A stretch of 64,000 nucleotides of DNA, from the NCBI RefSeq assembly GCF_000425165.1, contig NZ_KE384320.1, positions 220,994-284,993 on the forward strand. Reading direction: 5' to 3'. This document shows, piece by piece, positions 37,134-47,731 of the stretch (positions are counted from its first letter, which is position 1; each line of letters begins with the position of its first letter). The position numbers and the translations under genes were made by a program. Under the pieces are notes generated by a model. It saw only the letters and a program-made list of their open reading frames with translations. It was not told the origin of the DNA and did no database searches. Source of the DNA: Photobacterium halotolerans DSM 18316. GTDB lineage: Bacteria > Pseudomonadota > Gammaproteobacteria > Enterobacterales > Vibrionaceae.

Positions 37134-37757
37134 TTGAAACACCGCGGTCACTCTCGCAAAGAAAACCTAATCGCTATTCTTACTGGTACATTCATCGTCG
37201 CGCAAGGCGTTTTTTTCTTACAGCAAGCCCACTTACTGACAGGTGGTACAACTGGCTTAGCACTTTTGCTTACCCATTTTGTTGATTTCAGTTTTGGCCA
37301 GCTGTATTTCGTCATGAATATTCCGTTTTACATTATGGCCTGGTGCCGGATGAACCGCCGTTTCGCGCTGTCCAGTATTTGCTGCGGCGCGTTAGTGTCT
37401 GTGATCACAGATAACCTGCATCACTTTGTTGAGATCAGTCAGTTCGATCCTGTGTACTGCGCCGTGATGGGAGGGATGCTGATGGGACTGGGGATGCTGA
37501 TCCTGTTCAGGCATAACACCAGCCTGGGTGGTTTTAACGTACTGGTGCTGTATCTGCAGGAGAAATTCGGGGTGTCAGCCGGTAAGCTTCAGATGGGTAT
37601 CGATATCAGTATTCTGATCTGTTCCTATGTCCTGATGACACCCACTATACTGATGCTGTCACTGCTTGGTGCCGTGATGCTCAATCTGGTACTGGCCATG
37701 AACCACAAACCTGGCCGCTACAATGACGGCAAGGCCGTGGCTGAAACCGCAGACTGA
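37134..37757 (+). CDS. YitT family membrane protein
   Basis: This 207-residue protein has about five to six hydrophobic segments. The sequence QGVFFLQQAHLLTGGTTGLALLLTH is typical of the YitT/DUF161 family, whose transport or export role is not well defined. It starts at TTG, since no ATG or GTG lies nearby, but the Shine-Dalgarno sequence GGAGG seven bases upstream is strong, which supports the start. It diverges from glyA. Its TGA directly abuts the stop of the opposing gene. Confidence 0.88.
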   Translation: MKHRGHSRKENLIAILTGTFIVAQGVFFLQQAHLLTGGTTGLALLLTHFVDFSFGQLYFVMNIPFYIMAWCRMNRRFALSSICCGALVSVITDNLHHFVEISQFDPVYCAVMGGMLMGLGMLILFRHNTSLGGFNVLVLYLQEKFGVSAGKLQMGIDISILICSYVLMTPTILMLSLLGAVMLNLVLAMNHKPGRYNDGKAVAETAD

Positions 37758-38549
37758 TCACACAGCAACTGGCTCATGCAACAGTCCGGCATGGGCCAGT
37801 TTATCGAGCAATATTCCCCTCGCCTGGCGGCGTAAATCCCGGTCCAGCACGTTGATGTTCACCGGCACCGTAATTGTCTTCCCGGCGTCAATATCGATCT
37901 GAATCCTGAGCTGATTTTTCACTACCGCCACGGCAGACACCTGGGTGTAAGGCACCCGGTAGCAGCCCAGCCAGGGGTTAGGTGTGATGAATAAAGCCTG
38001 AGGGGTCACCATCAGGGCGGTTTTCTTTTTACCGGCCAGATTACGGACAAAAATCACCACCCCCGCCACCACAGCCAGTCCGCCAAAGGGAATGCCGACT
38101 ATCATGGTCAGGATACCAATACCGCACAAACCGAAAGCCAGCGGATCTTCATCGCAAAAACCAAACTGCGGGTACTCAGGTTTCAGCTCGGGTTTGACTT
38201 CCTGCAACATCCGCAGCTCCCAGCGCTTACAGTCTGCCAGATAACAAATATGGAAATACAGGCCAAAGGGAAACAGGACGAAGGTTGTCAGCAAACTCAG
38301 GCATTTGCCGGTGAGCGGGCTTCGGGTCAGTAACCAGAGGCTCACGCCCTGAACCAGCACAGCAGCCGCAGCTGCCCAGGGCCAGAGTGACAGGATCTCC
38401 CGGTGCTCTTTGATAATGACAGCAACCATCCCGTTGGGGTTAACACTCAGATTATTCGTCAGTAGTGGTGATGCGATCAGTACCGCGACTGCCGTCGTCA
38501 GTACAGAGATGGCAAGCCCGCCACAAGTGGACAAAGACACGTGCTTCAT
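37758..38549 (-). CDS. Uncharacterised membrane protein with PH-like C-terminal region
   Basis: I do not recognise this 263-residue protein. From the ATG at 38549 (preceded by AGGAGA) it has a hydrophobic N-terminus (possible signal anchor at about 10-32) and further membrane segments near 55-75, 82-105 and 140-170. The C-terminal cytosolic part of about 75 residues (MVTPQALFITPNPWLGCYRVPYTQVSAV...) looks like a small bacterial PH-like beta domain; that is inference. Its stop codon abuts that of the YitT gene, with no room for a terminator between them. Confidence 0.6.
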   Translation of the reverse strand: MKHVSLSTCGGLAISVLTTAVAVLIASPLLTNNLSVNPNGMVAVIIKEHREILSLWPWAAAAAVLVQGVSLWLLTRSPLTGKCLSLLTTFVLFPFGLYFHICYLADCKRWELRMLQEVKPELKPEYPQFGFCDEDPLAFGLCGIGILTMIVGIPFGGLAVVAGVVIFVRNLAGKKKTALMVTPQALFITPNPWLGCYRVPYTQVSAVAVVKNQLRIQIDIDAGKTITVPVNINVLDRDLRRQARGILLDKLAHAGLLHEPVAV

Positions 38550-38720
38550 GATGACTCTCCTTGAAGACACTGAAACAGAAGGACGACCAGACTGTTTTCA
38601 ACGTCAGACACAGGCAACGTCAGCAAACAGGCAAAGTCAGATTGGCTAAGGCATCAATGCGGCAGGGAAAACTGGATATTAAATAATCAGATCGAGAATC
38701 AGAGATGGCTCCATAAAGCA

Positions 38721-38745
38721 CAGCCCCGACACGAGGCCGAGGCTG
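38721..38745 (-). terminator. Weak hairpin after glnB
   Basis: An 8-bp stem CAGCCCCG/CGAGGCTG with one G-T pair lies downstream of glnB. It has a poor T tract. Confidence 0.4.
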
Positions 38746-38790
38746 CAAGGAGTAGCATAATGTTTGCGAAAACAATTCGTTACAGAGTAA

Positions 38791-39222
<432 letters not shown>

Positions 39223-39283
39223 TCAACGGCTCCCTATAAACTTACACCATTTTCTGACTCGCCGGCGCCTGCTGTCAGCGCAG

Positions 39284-39313
39284 AAAAAAACCGCTGCAAC
39301 ATGCAGCGGTTTT
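39284..39313 (-). terminator. Terminator of purL
   Basis: A 12-bp perfect stem AAAACCGCTGCA/TGCAGCGGTTTT with a 3-nt loop is followed by T residues on the minus strand. Confidence 0.92.
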
Positions 39314-39350
39314 CCTATCTTCAGCCACTCAGACATCAGACTGCGAAAGA

Positions 39351-42300
39351 TTAGCCCAGATTGACACGCGCATTACGGAACATACGCATCCAAGGGCTGT
39401 TTTCGTTCCAGTCATCCGGATGCCAGGAGTTCGCCACAGTGCGGAACACACGCTCCGGGTGAGGCATCATGATAGTCACCCGGCCGTCCTGGGTTGTCAG
39501 GCCGGTAATGCCGTTAGGGGAACCATTCGGGTTGGCCGGATAGTTCTGGGTGACATTGCCGTAGTTATCAAGGAAACGCAGCGCAACCGTCCCTGACTGC
39601 TCAATGGCCGACAGATGCTCCGCATTACGCACTTCCACGCGACCTTCACCGTGCGACACCGCGATTGGCATCCGCGAACCGGCCATGCCGTTCAGGAACA
39701 GTGAATCGCTCTGCTGCACTTCGACCAGGCTGAAACGGGCTTCGAAACGCTCCGATTCGTTGCGCACGAAGCGCGGCCACAGTTCAGCACCCGGGATCAG
39801 GTCACGCAGATTCGACATCATCTGACAACCGTTACACACGCCCAGCGCGAAGGTGCTGTCACGGTGGAAGAAACGCTCGAACTGATCACGGGCCATGTTA
39901 TTAAACAGCACTGACTTGGCCCAGCCTTCACCGGCACCCAGTACGTCACCGTACGAGAAACCGCCGCAGGCCACCAGACCATTGAAACCATCCAGTTCCA
40001 CACGACCGGACAGAATGTCGCTCATGTGAACATCGCGGGCATCAAAACCAGCACGATCGAAGGCGGCTGCCATCTCAACGTGGGAGTTTACCCCCTGCTC
40101 GCGCAGGATGGCCATCTTAGGACGGGCCCCGGTAGCGATAAATGGCGCGGCCACATCTTCGTTGATATCAAAGCTCAGCGAAGCACTCAGACCCGGATCC
40201 TGGCTGTCTTTCTTGGCCTCAAATTCCTGCAGCGCGCCCGCCGGATTATCACGCATCGCCTGCATCTGATAGGTGGTTTCCGCCCAGATAGCACGCAATT
40301 CAGTGCGGTTTTGATCCAGCACCAGATCGTTCCCGTTCCAGATGCGCACCACGTCTTCGTCAACCACAGTTCCAATCACATGACTGCACGATGCCAGACC
40401 GTGTTTTGCCAGCTCGTTTTCAACCAGTGCCAGATCGTCAGTCCGCACTTGCAGCACAGCACCCAGCTCTTCGTTGAACAGCATAGCCAGTACATCGTCA
40501 CAGCTGTCGCCGTCTGTGGTGTTGATATCCACTTCAACACCGGTATGACCGGCAAAGGCCATTTCAGCCAGCGTCACATACAGGCCGCCGTCACCACGGT
40601 CATGGTAAGCCAGCAGTTTTTCGTCCCGCACCAGTTTTTGTACTGCGTGGAAGAAGCCTTTCAGCAGTTCAGGGCTGTCAACGTCCGCAGGCTTATCACC
40701 CAGCTGTTTATAAACCTGTGCCAGTGCTGTCGCGCCCAGGCGGTTCTTACCGCAGCCGAGATCGATCAGGATCAGGCTGGAGTCGCCTTTATCGGTACGC
40801 AGCTGAGGGGTCACGGTTTTACGTACATCTTCCACGCGACCAAAGGCCGTGATCACCAGAGACAGCGGAGAAGTGACTTCTTTCTCTTCGCCGTTCTCCT
40901 GCCACTTGGTCTTCATCGACATGGAGTCTTTACCCACCGGAATGGTCAGGCCCAGCGCCGGACACAACTCCTCGCCCACCGCTTTAACGGCTTCGTACAG
41001 ACCGGCATCCTCACCCGGGTGACCGGCTGGTGACATCCAGTTGGCCGACAGTTTAATCCGTTTCAGATCGCCGATATCGGCACTGGCAATGTTAGTGATC
41101 GCTTCACCGACAGCCAGACGGGAAGAAGCGGCAAAGTCCAGCAACGCCACAGGGGTACGCTCACCCATAGACATGGCTTCACCATGATAGGTGTCATAAC
41201 TGGCTGCGGTGACCGCACAGTTGGCAACCGGTACCTGCCAGGGACCGACCATCTGATCGCGGGCAACCAGACCGGTCACCGTGCGGTCACCTATGGTGAT
41301 CAGGAAGGTTTTCTCGGCAACGGCTGGCAGACGCAATACACGATGGCTTGCTTCTGTCAGTTCGATTCCGTCACGGTTAATCGCACTGCCCTGCACCTTC
41401 TGCGTGGTCACATCACGGTGCATTTTCGGTGGCTTGCCCAGCAGAATGTCCAGCGGCATATCAATAGGCGTGTTATCAAAATGGCTGTCATCCAGCGTCA
41501 GATGACGCTCTTCCGTTGCCTCGCCCACCACAGCGTACGGTGCACGCTCACGCTGACAGATAGCATCAAAGACAGCCATATGCTCAGGGGCAACGGCCAG
41601 AACGTAACGCTCCTGGGATTCATTACACCAGATTTCCAGCGGGCTCATACCAGGTTCGTCGTTAGGAACATCACGCAGCTGGAACTTACCGCCGCGCTCG
41701 CCATCGTTCACCAGCTCAGGCAGGGCATTGGAAATACCGCCAGCACCGACATCGTGGATAAAGGCAATCGGGTTGTCATCACCCAGCTGCCAGCAGCGGT
41801 CGATCACTTCCTGACAACGGCGTTCCATTTCCGGGTTTTCACGCTGTACCGAGGCAAAATCCAGATTTTCAGCCGACTGGCCGGAAGCCATAGAAGAAGC
41901 CGCGCCGCCGCCCAGACCGATATTCATTGCCGGGCCACCCAGCACGATCAGCTTGGCGCCAACCGGAATCTCTTTCTTCTGCACATGATCTTCACGGATG
42001 TTGCCCATACCGCCGGCAATCATGATCGGCTTATGGTAACCGCGAATTTCTTCGCCATTGTGGGAAGTGACTTTTTCTTCATACGTCCGGAAGTAACCCA
42101 GCAGGTTAGGACGGCCGAACTCGTTATTAAATGCCGCGCCACCGAGCGGGCCTTCCAGCATGATATCCAGCGCAGTCACGATGCGGCCAGGCTTACCAAA
42201 ATCCGTTTCCCACGGCTGCTCAAAACCCGGCACACGCAGGTTAGAGACAGTAAAGCCCACCAGACCGGCTTTGGGCTTACCGCCGATCCCTGTGGCGCCT

Positions 42301-43256
42301 TCATCACGAATTTCACCGCCGGAGCCGGTCGATGCACCCGGCCAGGGTGAAATCGCCGTCGGGTGGTTGTGGGTTTCCACTTTCATCAGGATATGTGCCG
42401 CTTCCTGATGGTAGTTGTACTGGCGGTTTTCCGCATCCGGGAAGAAACGCCCTACCTCAGAGCCGGTCATCACAGCAGCGTTATCTTTATAGGCCGACAG
42501 CACATACTCGCTGTTCTGCTCATAGGTGTTCTTGATCATCTTGAACAGTGACTTTTCCTGATCGACACCGTCGATCGTCCAGTCAGCGTTGAAGATTTTA
42601 TGACGGCAGTGCTCAGAGTTTGCCTGGGCAAACATCATCAGCTCAATGTCGTTCGGGTTGCGACCCAGCTTGGTAAAGTTCTCAACCAGATAATCAATTT
42701 CGTCCTCGGCCAGTGCCAGGCCCAGTGCGATATTGGCTTCTTCCAGCGCGCGGCGACCGCCGGCCAGAATATCCACGCTCTGCAGCGGTGCCGGCTCGGC
42801 ATGACGGAACAGGGCTTCAGCCTGAGCAACATCGTCAAAGACGACTTCCATCATACGATCATGCAGCAGCCCTTTAAGCACAGACAGCTGGTCTTGGCTC
42901 AGCACAGCACTGGTTTCGACATAGTATGCCGTACCGCGCTCAAGGCGTTTGATTTGCTCCAGACCGCAGTTATGGGCGATATCTGTTGCTTTGGAAGACC
43001 AGGGAGAAATGGTGCCGGGACGCGGAGTGACCAGGAACAAGCTACCCGTAGGTTCATGTTCGGCAATCGTAGGGCCATAGGTGAGCAGGCTGGTCAGCGT
43101 GCCCAGCGCTTCGCTGTTAAGCGGCGTTGCCAGCTCAGCAAAGTGCATGTATTCGGCGTAGATGCCGGTGACAGGCAGACCGGACTCTTGGCAACGCGCT
43201 AGCAGCTTGTTGACACGAAACTCAGACAGTGCGGGTGAACCACGCAAAATTTCCAT
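39351..43256 (-). CDS. purL: Phosphoribosylformylglycinamidine synthase (large single-chain form)
   Basis: This 1301-residue enzyme catalyses the fourth step of purine synthesis, using ATP and glutamine (E. coli PurL has 1295 residues). The N-terminal and two PurM-like catalytic domains include [20 protein letters not shown]. The C-terminal glutaminase has nucleophile C1141 in [10 protein letters not shown] and the final HPERVFR. A PurR-type box lies upstream. Confidence 0.98.
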   Translation of the reverse strand: MEILRGSPALSEFRVNKLLARCQESGLPVTGIYAEYMHFAELATPLNSEALGTLTSLLTYGPTIAEHEPTGSLFLVTPRPGTISPWSSKATDIAHNCGLEQIKRLERGTAYYVETSAVLSQDQLSVLKGLLHDRMMEVVFDDVAQAEALFRHAEPAPLQSVDILAGGRRALEEANIALGLALAEDEIDYLVENFTKLGRNPNDIELMMFAQANSEHCRHKIFNADWTIDGVDQEKSLFKMIKNTYEQNSEYVLSAYKDNAAVMTGSEVGRFFPDAENRQYNYHQEAAHILMKVETHNHPTAISPWPGASTGSGGEIRDEGATGIGGKPKAGLVGFTVSNLRVPGFEQPWETDFGKPGRIVTALDIMLEGPLGGAAFNNEFGRPNLLGYFRTYEEKVTSHNGEEIRGYHKPIMIAGGMGNIREDHVQKKEIPVGAKLIVLGGPAMNIGLGGGAASSMASGQSAENLDFASVQRENPEMERRCQEVIDRCWQLGDDNPIAFIHDVGAGGISNALPELVNDGERGGKFQLRDVPNDEPGMSPLEIWCNESQERYVLAVAPEHMAVFDAICQRERAPYAVVGEATEERHLTLDDSHFDNTPIDMPLDILLGKPPKMHRDVTTQKVQGSAINRDGIELTEASHRVLRLPAVAEKTFLITIGDRTVTGLVARDQMVGPWQVPVANCAVTAASYDTYHGEAMSMGERTPVALLDFAASSRLAVGEAITNIASADIGDLKRIKLSANWMSPAGHPGEDAGLYEAVKAVGEELCPALGLTIPVGKDSMSMKTKWQENGEEKEVTSPLSLVITAFGRVEDVRKTVTPQLRTDKGDSSLILIDLGCGKNRLGATALAQVYKQLGDKPADVDSPELLKGFFHAVQKLVRDEKLLAYHDRGDGGLYVTLAEMAFAGHTGVEVDINTTDGDSCDDVLAMLFNEELGAVLQVRTDDLALVENELAKHGLASCSHVIGTVVDEDVVRIWNGNDLVLDQNRTELRAIWAETTYQMQAMRDNPAGALQEFEAKKDSQDPGLSASLSFDINEDVAAPFIATGARPKMAILREQGVNSHVEMAAAFDRAGFDARDVHMSDILSGRVELDGFNGLVACGGFSYGDVLGAGEGWAKSVLFNNMARDQFERFFHRDSTFALGVCNGCQMMSNLRDLIPGAELWPRFVRNESERFEARFSLVEVQQSDSLFLNGMAGSRMPIAVSHGEGRVEVRNAEHLSAIEQSGTVALRFLDNYGNVTQNYPANPNGSPNGITGLTTQDGRVTIMMPHPERVFRTVANSWHPDDWNENSPWMRMFRNARVNLG

Positions 43257-43390
43257 GTGCGTACGACTCTCGATTAGCAGTTGAATGAAGGTGATATTGG
43301 CCTGCTCCCCAGCCGGGAATCACGTCAATGTCACCTTGTTCAGCGCCCTTTTTTCTCACTTGTCCGGGAGGAAAAATTACGATGGGCGAT

Positions 43391-43396
43391 AGTATA
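43391..43396 (-). promoter_or_regulatory. -10 element of the purL promoter
   Basis: On the minus strand it reads TATACT (5/6 to TATAAT). The -35 region is weak. It lies about 135 bp before purL. Confidence 0.45.
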
Positions 43397-43425
43397 AGGG
43401 AAAACACAGTGTGACGTAACACCTG

Positions 43426-43441
43426 ACGCAACCGTTTGCGC
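43426..43441 (-). promoter_or_regulatory. PurR-type operator upstream of purL
   Basis: ACGCAACCGTTTGCGC matches the PurR consensus at 14 of 16 positions. It lies about 30 bp upstream of the predicted -10. Apart from this and the two start regions, the 356-bp interval 43257-43612 between purL and mltF shows no gene. Confidence 0.75.
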
Positions 43442-43612
43442 TATTTTTTTTCAATCCGGCCGATATCCACAGCGATCTTTGACTACCAGCCCAAAATCGG
43501 ACATTTTTTCACCTAAATCCAGACCGCCGGATAAGATCAAAGGGGGTCGGCTTTGTCCTGAATGCGACCTTTGGTATAAAGAACGACTGAATGAATAAAT
43601 GAGCATGCATTA

Positions 43613-45154
43613 TTGAGACGAGTAGTTTTTGCCACTAATCTCCGCGCCTTTGTCGCCATTCTACTGACAGCATTCACATTATCTGGCTGTCAGTGGGAAA
43701 GCGACACCCGCACTGAGCTGGAGCGGATACGCGACAGTGGCGTTTTGCGCATTGGCACACTGAATAACCAGATTTCCTACTATATAGGTCCGGACGGCCC
43801 TACCGGGCTGGATTATGACCTTGCGCAGCGCTTCGCTGACAAACTGGGTGTAAAGCTGGAAATGCAGCCTTTATTCTCCTTATCCGGCCTGTTTCCGGCA
43901 TTGAAACGGGGCGATGTCGATCTGCTTGCTGCCGGCCTGACCATGACACCGGAGCGTGTGCGCACGTTCCGGGCGGCGCCGGCCTATTACTATGCCAGCC
44001 AGATCCTGGTGTACAAGAAAGGCCAGTGGCGGCCACGTGATCTCGCCGATCTGTCTCAGAACAAAGGGTCTCTGACCGTCGTTCGCGACTCCAGTCATGA
44101 GAAGACACTGGATATGGTCAAAAAAGACCACCCGACCCTGGCCTGGCATGCCATTGATGAAATTGACAGCGAGGAGTTGCTGCGCCAGGTCGCCATCGGT
44201 GAGCTGGATTATACCGTCGCCGATTCAGTCGATGTTGCTCTCAGCCAGCGTATTCATCCCGATATTGCTGTGGCCCTTGAGCTGACCGATGACGAACCCA
44301 TCGGCTGGTTCATGGAACAGAGCAATGACGATAGCCTTTATGCGCTGCTGATTGAGTTTTTCGGCGAACTGAAACAAAGCGGCGAACTCGCCAAACTGGA
44401 AGAAAAATATTTCGGCCATGTCGATCAGTTCGACTATGTCGATACACGCGCGTTCTTAAGGGCACTGGAAACCAAGCTCCCACGCTGGGAAGGCACGTTT
44501 AAGCAGTACGCCAGTGAATTTGACTGGCGCTTACTGGCTGCGCTGTCTTATCAGGAATCGCACTGGAACCCCAGAGCCGTTTCACCCACAGGGGTGCGGG
44601 GAATGATGATGCTGACGCTGCCGACGGCCAAATCGGTCGGGGTCCAGAACCGGCTGGATCCGGAGCAGAGTATCCGCGGCGGCACTGAGTATCTGAGAAA
44701 AATGGTTGCCCGGGTGCCCGACAGTATCGAAGAGCATGAAAAGGTATGGTTTGCCCTGGCCTCTTACAATGTCGGCTTCGGCCATATGATGGATGCCCGC
44801 CGCCTGACCAAAAAGCAGGGCGGTAACCCGGATGCCTGGAGTGATGTCAAACAGCGTCTGCCGCTGTTGCGGCAACGTAAATACTACCGGCAAACCCGCT
44901 ATGGTTATGCCCGTGGCGATGAAGCGCTGCTGTATGTGGAAAACATCCGCCGCTACTATCAGAGCATCATAGGCTACGAGCAGGCACACAGCCAGCCGGT
45001 GAACAGCGAGGGGATCCGTCTGGTTGATGACTGGCAGACAATTACGCCGGCCGAGCTGGAAGGCAAGGCAAATAATACTGTTAGCGACACCGCCGAACAG
45101 ACGCTGGATGAAGTGCTGGATAAGACCAAAGCCAACAAAAGCGTGAGCCGCTGA
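43613..45154 (+). CDS. mltF: Membrane-bound lytic murein transglycosylase F
   Basis: This 513-residue outer-membrane lipoprotein cleaves peptidoglycan. The signal sequence ends in the lipobox L-S-G-C (lipidated Cys at 26). A solute-binding-like regulatory domain (about 38-270) precedes the SLT catalytic domain, with catalytic E315 in ALSYQESHWNPRAVSPTGVRG. The only credible start is TTG at 43613; an in-frame stop lies seven codons upstream and the ribosome binding site is weak. It diverges from purL. Confidence 0.95.
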   Translation: MRRVVFATNLRAFVAILLTAFTLSGCQWESDTRTELERIRDSGVLRIGTLNNQISYYIGPDGPTGLDYDLAQRFADKLGVKLEMQPLFSLSGLFPALKRGDVDLLAAGLTMTPERVRTFRAAPAYYYASQILVYKKGQWRPRDLADLSQNKGSLTVVRDSSHEKTLDMVKKDHPTLAWHAIDEIDSEELLRQVAIGELDYTVADSVDVALSQRIHPDIAVALELTDDEPIGWFMEQSNDDSLYALLIEFFGELKQSGELAKLEEKYFGHVDQFDYVDTRAFLRALETKLPRWEGTFKQYASEFDWRLLAALSYQESHWNPRAVSPTGVRGMMMLTLPTAKSVGVQNRLDPEQSIRGGTEYLRKMVARVPDSIEEHEKVWFALASYNVGFGHMMDARRLTKKQGGNPDAWSDVKQRLPLLRQRKYYRQTRYGYARGDEALLYVENIRRYYQSIIGYEQAHSQPVNSEGIRLVDDWQTITPAELEGKANNTVSDTAEQTLDEVLDKTKANKSVSR

Positions 45155-45222
45155 TCCTTTCAGCGGCTGATCGTTGCGGAAGAAGGCGCGTCACTGCGAT
45201 ACAGCAAGTGGCAGTATGAAAT

Positions 45223-45252
45223 AAACGGGTAGCAGGCATTGCCACCCGTTTT

Positions 45253-45254
<2 letters not shown>
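45223..45254 (+). terminator. Terminator of mltF
   Basis: An AAACGGGT/ACCCGTTT stem with imperfect inner pairing is followed by T residues. It overlaps the tadA stop codon on the other strand. Confidence 0.7.
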
Positions 45255-45801
<547 letters not shown>

Positions 45802-45909
45802 TCACAAGGTTTGGGCGGAGGATTATAAGCCAAGCGCCGCCGCCTCTCCAGTGCCTCGGTGTCATGATGACAGCGACCCGCCCCGCAGTGGGCACAATGG
45901 CTAAATCTC

Positions 45910-45924
45910 TCCTACTTTATAGGA
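45910..45924. promoter_or_regulatory. Inverted repeat upstream of frmA
   Basis: TCCTA-CTTTA-TAGGA is a perfect 5-bp dyad ending 29 bp before the frmA start. It may be a regulator site; no frmR-like gene is adjacent. Confidence 0.35.
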
Positions 45925-45941
45925 ATAGTTACCGCTGCTGA

Positions 45942-47072
<1,131 letters not shown>

Positions 47073-47086
47073 ACCGGAACGATGGC

Positions 47087-47613
47087 TTGAAGCTGGATAA
47101 TGTCAGTAAGAACGTTTTGGTGGCTGGCATCAGCAATGGTGTCATCGTTCCGATGTTCTGAATTGCACTATACGTTTTGCTGTTTTCTGCCTCCTCAGGT
47201 TGATGAGGGAGAACAAGTCCCTGTGCTGTAATGGTTGTCGGGGCTGACCTGCACCGATGACAACTTCATGCAAAAAGCAGGTGCGCTGCGCCTTGCCGCG
47301 GAACTGGGGAGCGCCATTGTGACACCAGACAGCTTGTCCCTGGGGACAAAAAGCGTTTGCAAATTATCTTGGCCCTGACGACGGAACGCACTGGCAGCAC
47401 TATGATACCTGCGAGCTGCTGGCGTTAAGTGCCCCGTCCATGCCGGTGTTGAACGATCAAGACACCGACGATTACTTTTTCTCAGCAAACAGCTCAAACC
47501 CGGCGCTTTACCGGATCAATTTACGTATGCAGCTCGGTTATGACCACAGTTATTATTTCCTTGCCAGCTTCATTGATGAACACCTCGGGTTTCACTCTCA
47601 GTATCTGAAATAG
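47087..47613 (+). pseudogene. frmB: frmB (S-formylglutathione hydrolase) pseudogene, frameshifted and internally deleted
   Basis: Translated fragments match FrmB/esterase D in order. LDNVSKNVF-GGW is followed by WHQQWCHRSDVLNCTIRFAV, then [36 protein letters not shown], then [14 protein letters not shown]. After a gap come [20 protein letters not shown] and LGYDHSYYFLASFIDEHLGF. Damage seen: single-base losses in T runs near 47115-47118 and 47183-47186, a TAA at 47229-47231 where the family has Tyr, and a deletion at about 47350-47364. The deletion removes over 100 codons, including the catalytic Ser motif GHSMGG. It starts 15 bp after frmA. The gene cannot make a working enzyme. Confidence 0.92.
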
Positions 47614-47678
47614 CAAAAAGGGGAAAAAAGAAAAGCCACCTTCATCAAATCATTATTACCAAGCTGAACGATAAAATT

Positions 47679-47690
47679 TTCCCACTCAAT
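47679..47690. repeat. Distal direct repeat (att-like copy of the guaA 3' end)
   Basis: TTCCCACTCAAT is identical to 50525-50536 and in the same orientation. Read on the minus strand it repeats the guaA codons for I-E-W-E. Confidence 0.7.
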
Positions 47691-47731
47691 TATCACCCAG
47701 GATTGACAGCATGTATTTTTCTGTGGCGAAA

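Noticed and set aside
40026..42350. Long open frames antisense to purL
   Set aside because: They lie fully inside purL, are composed of shadow codons and have no recognisable motifs.
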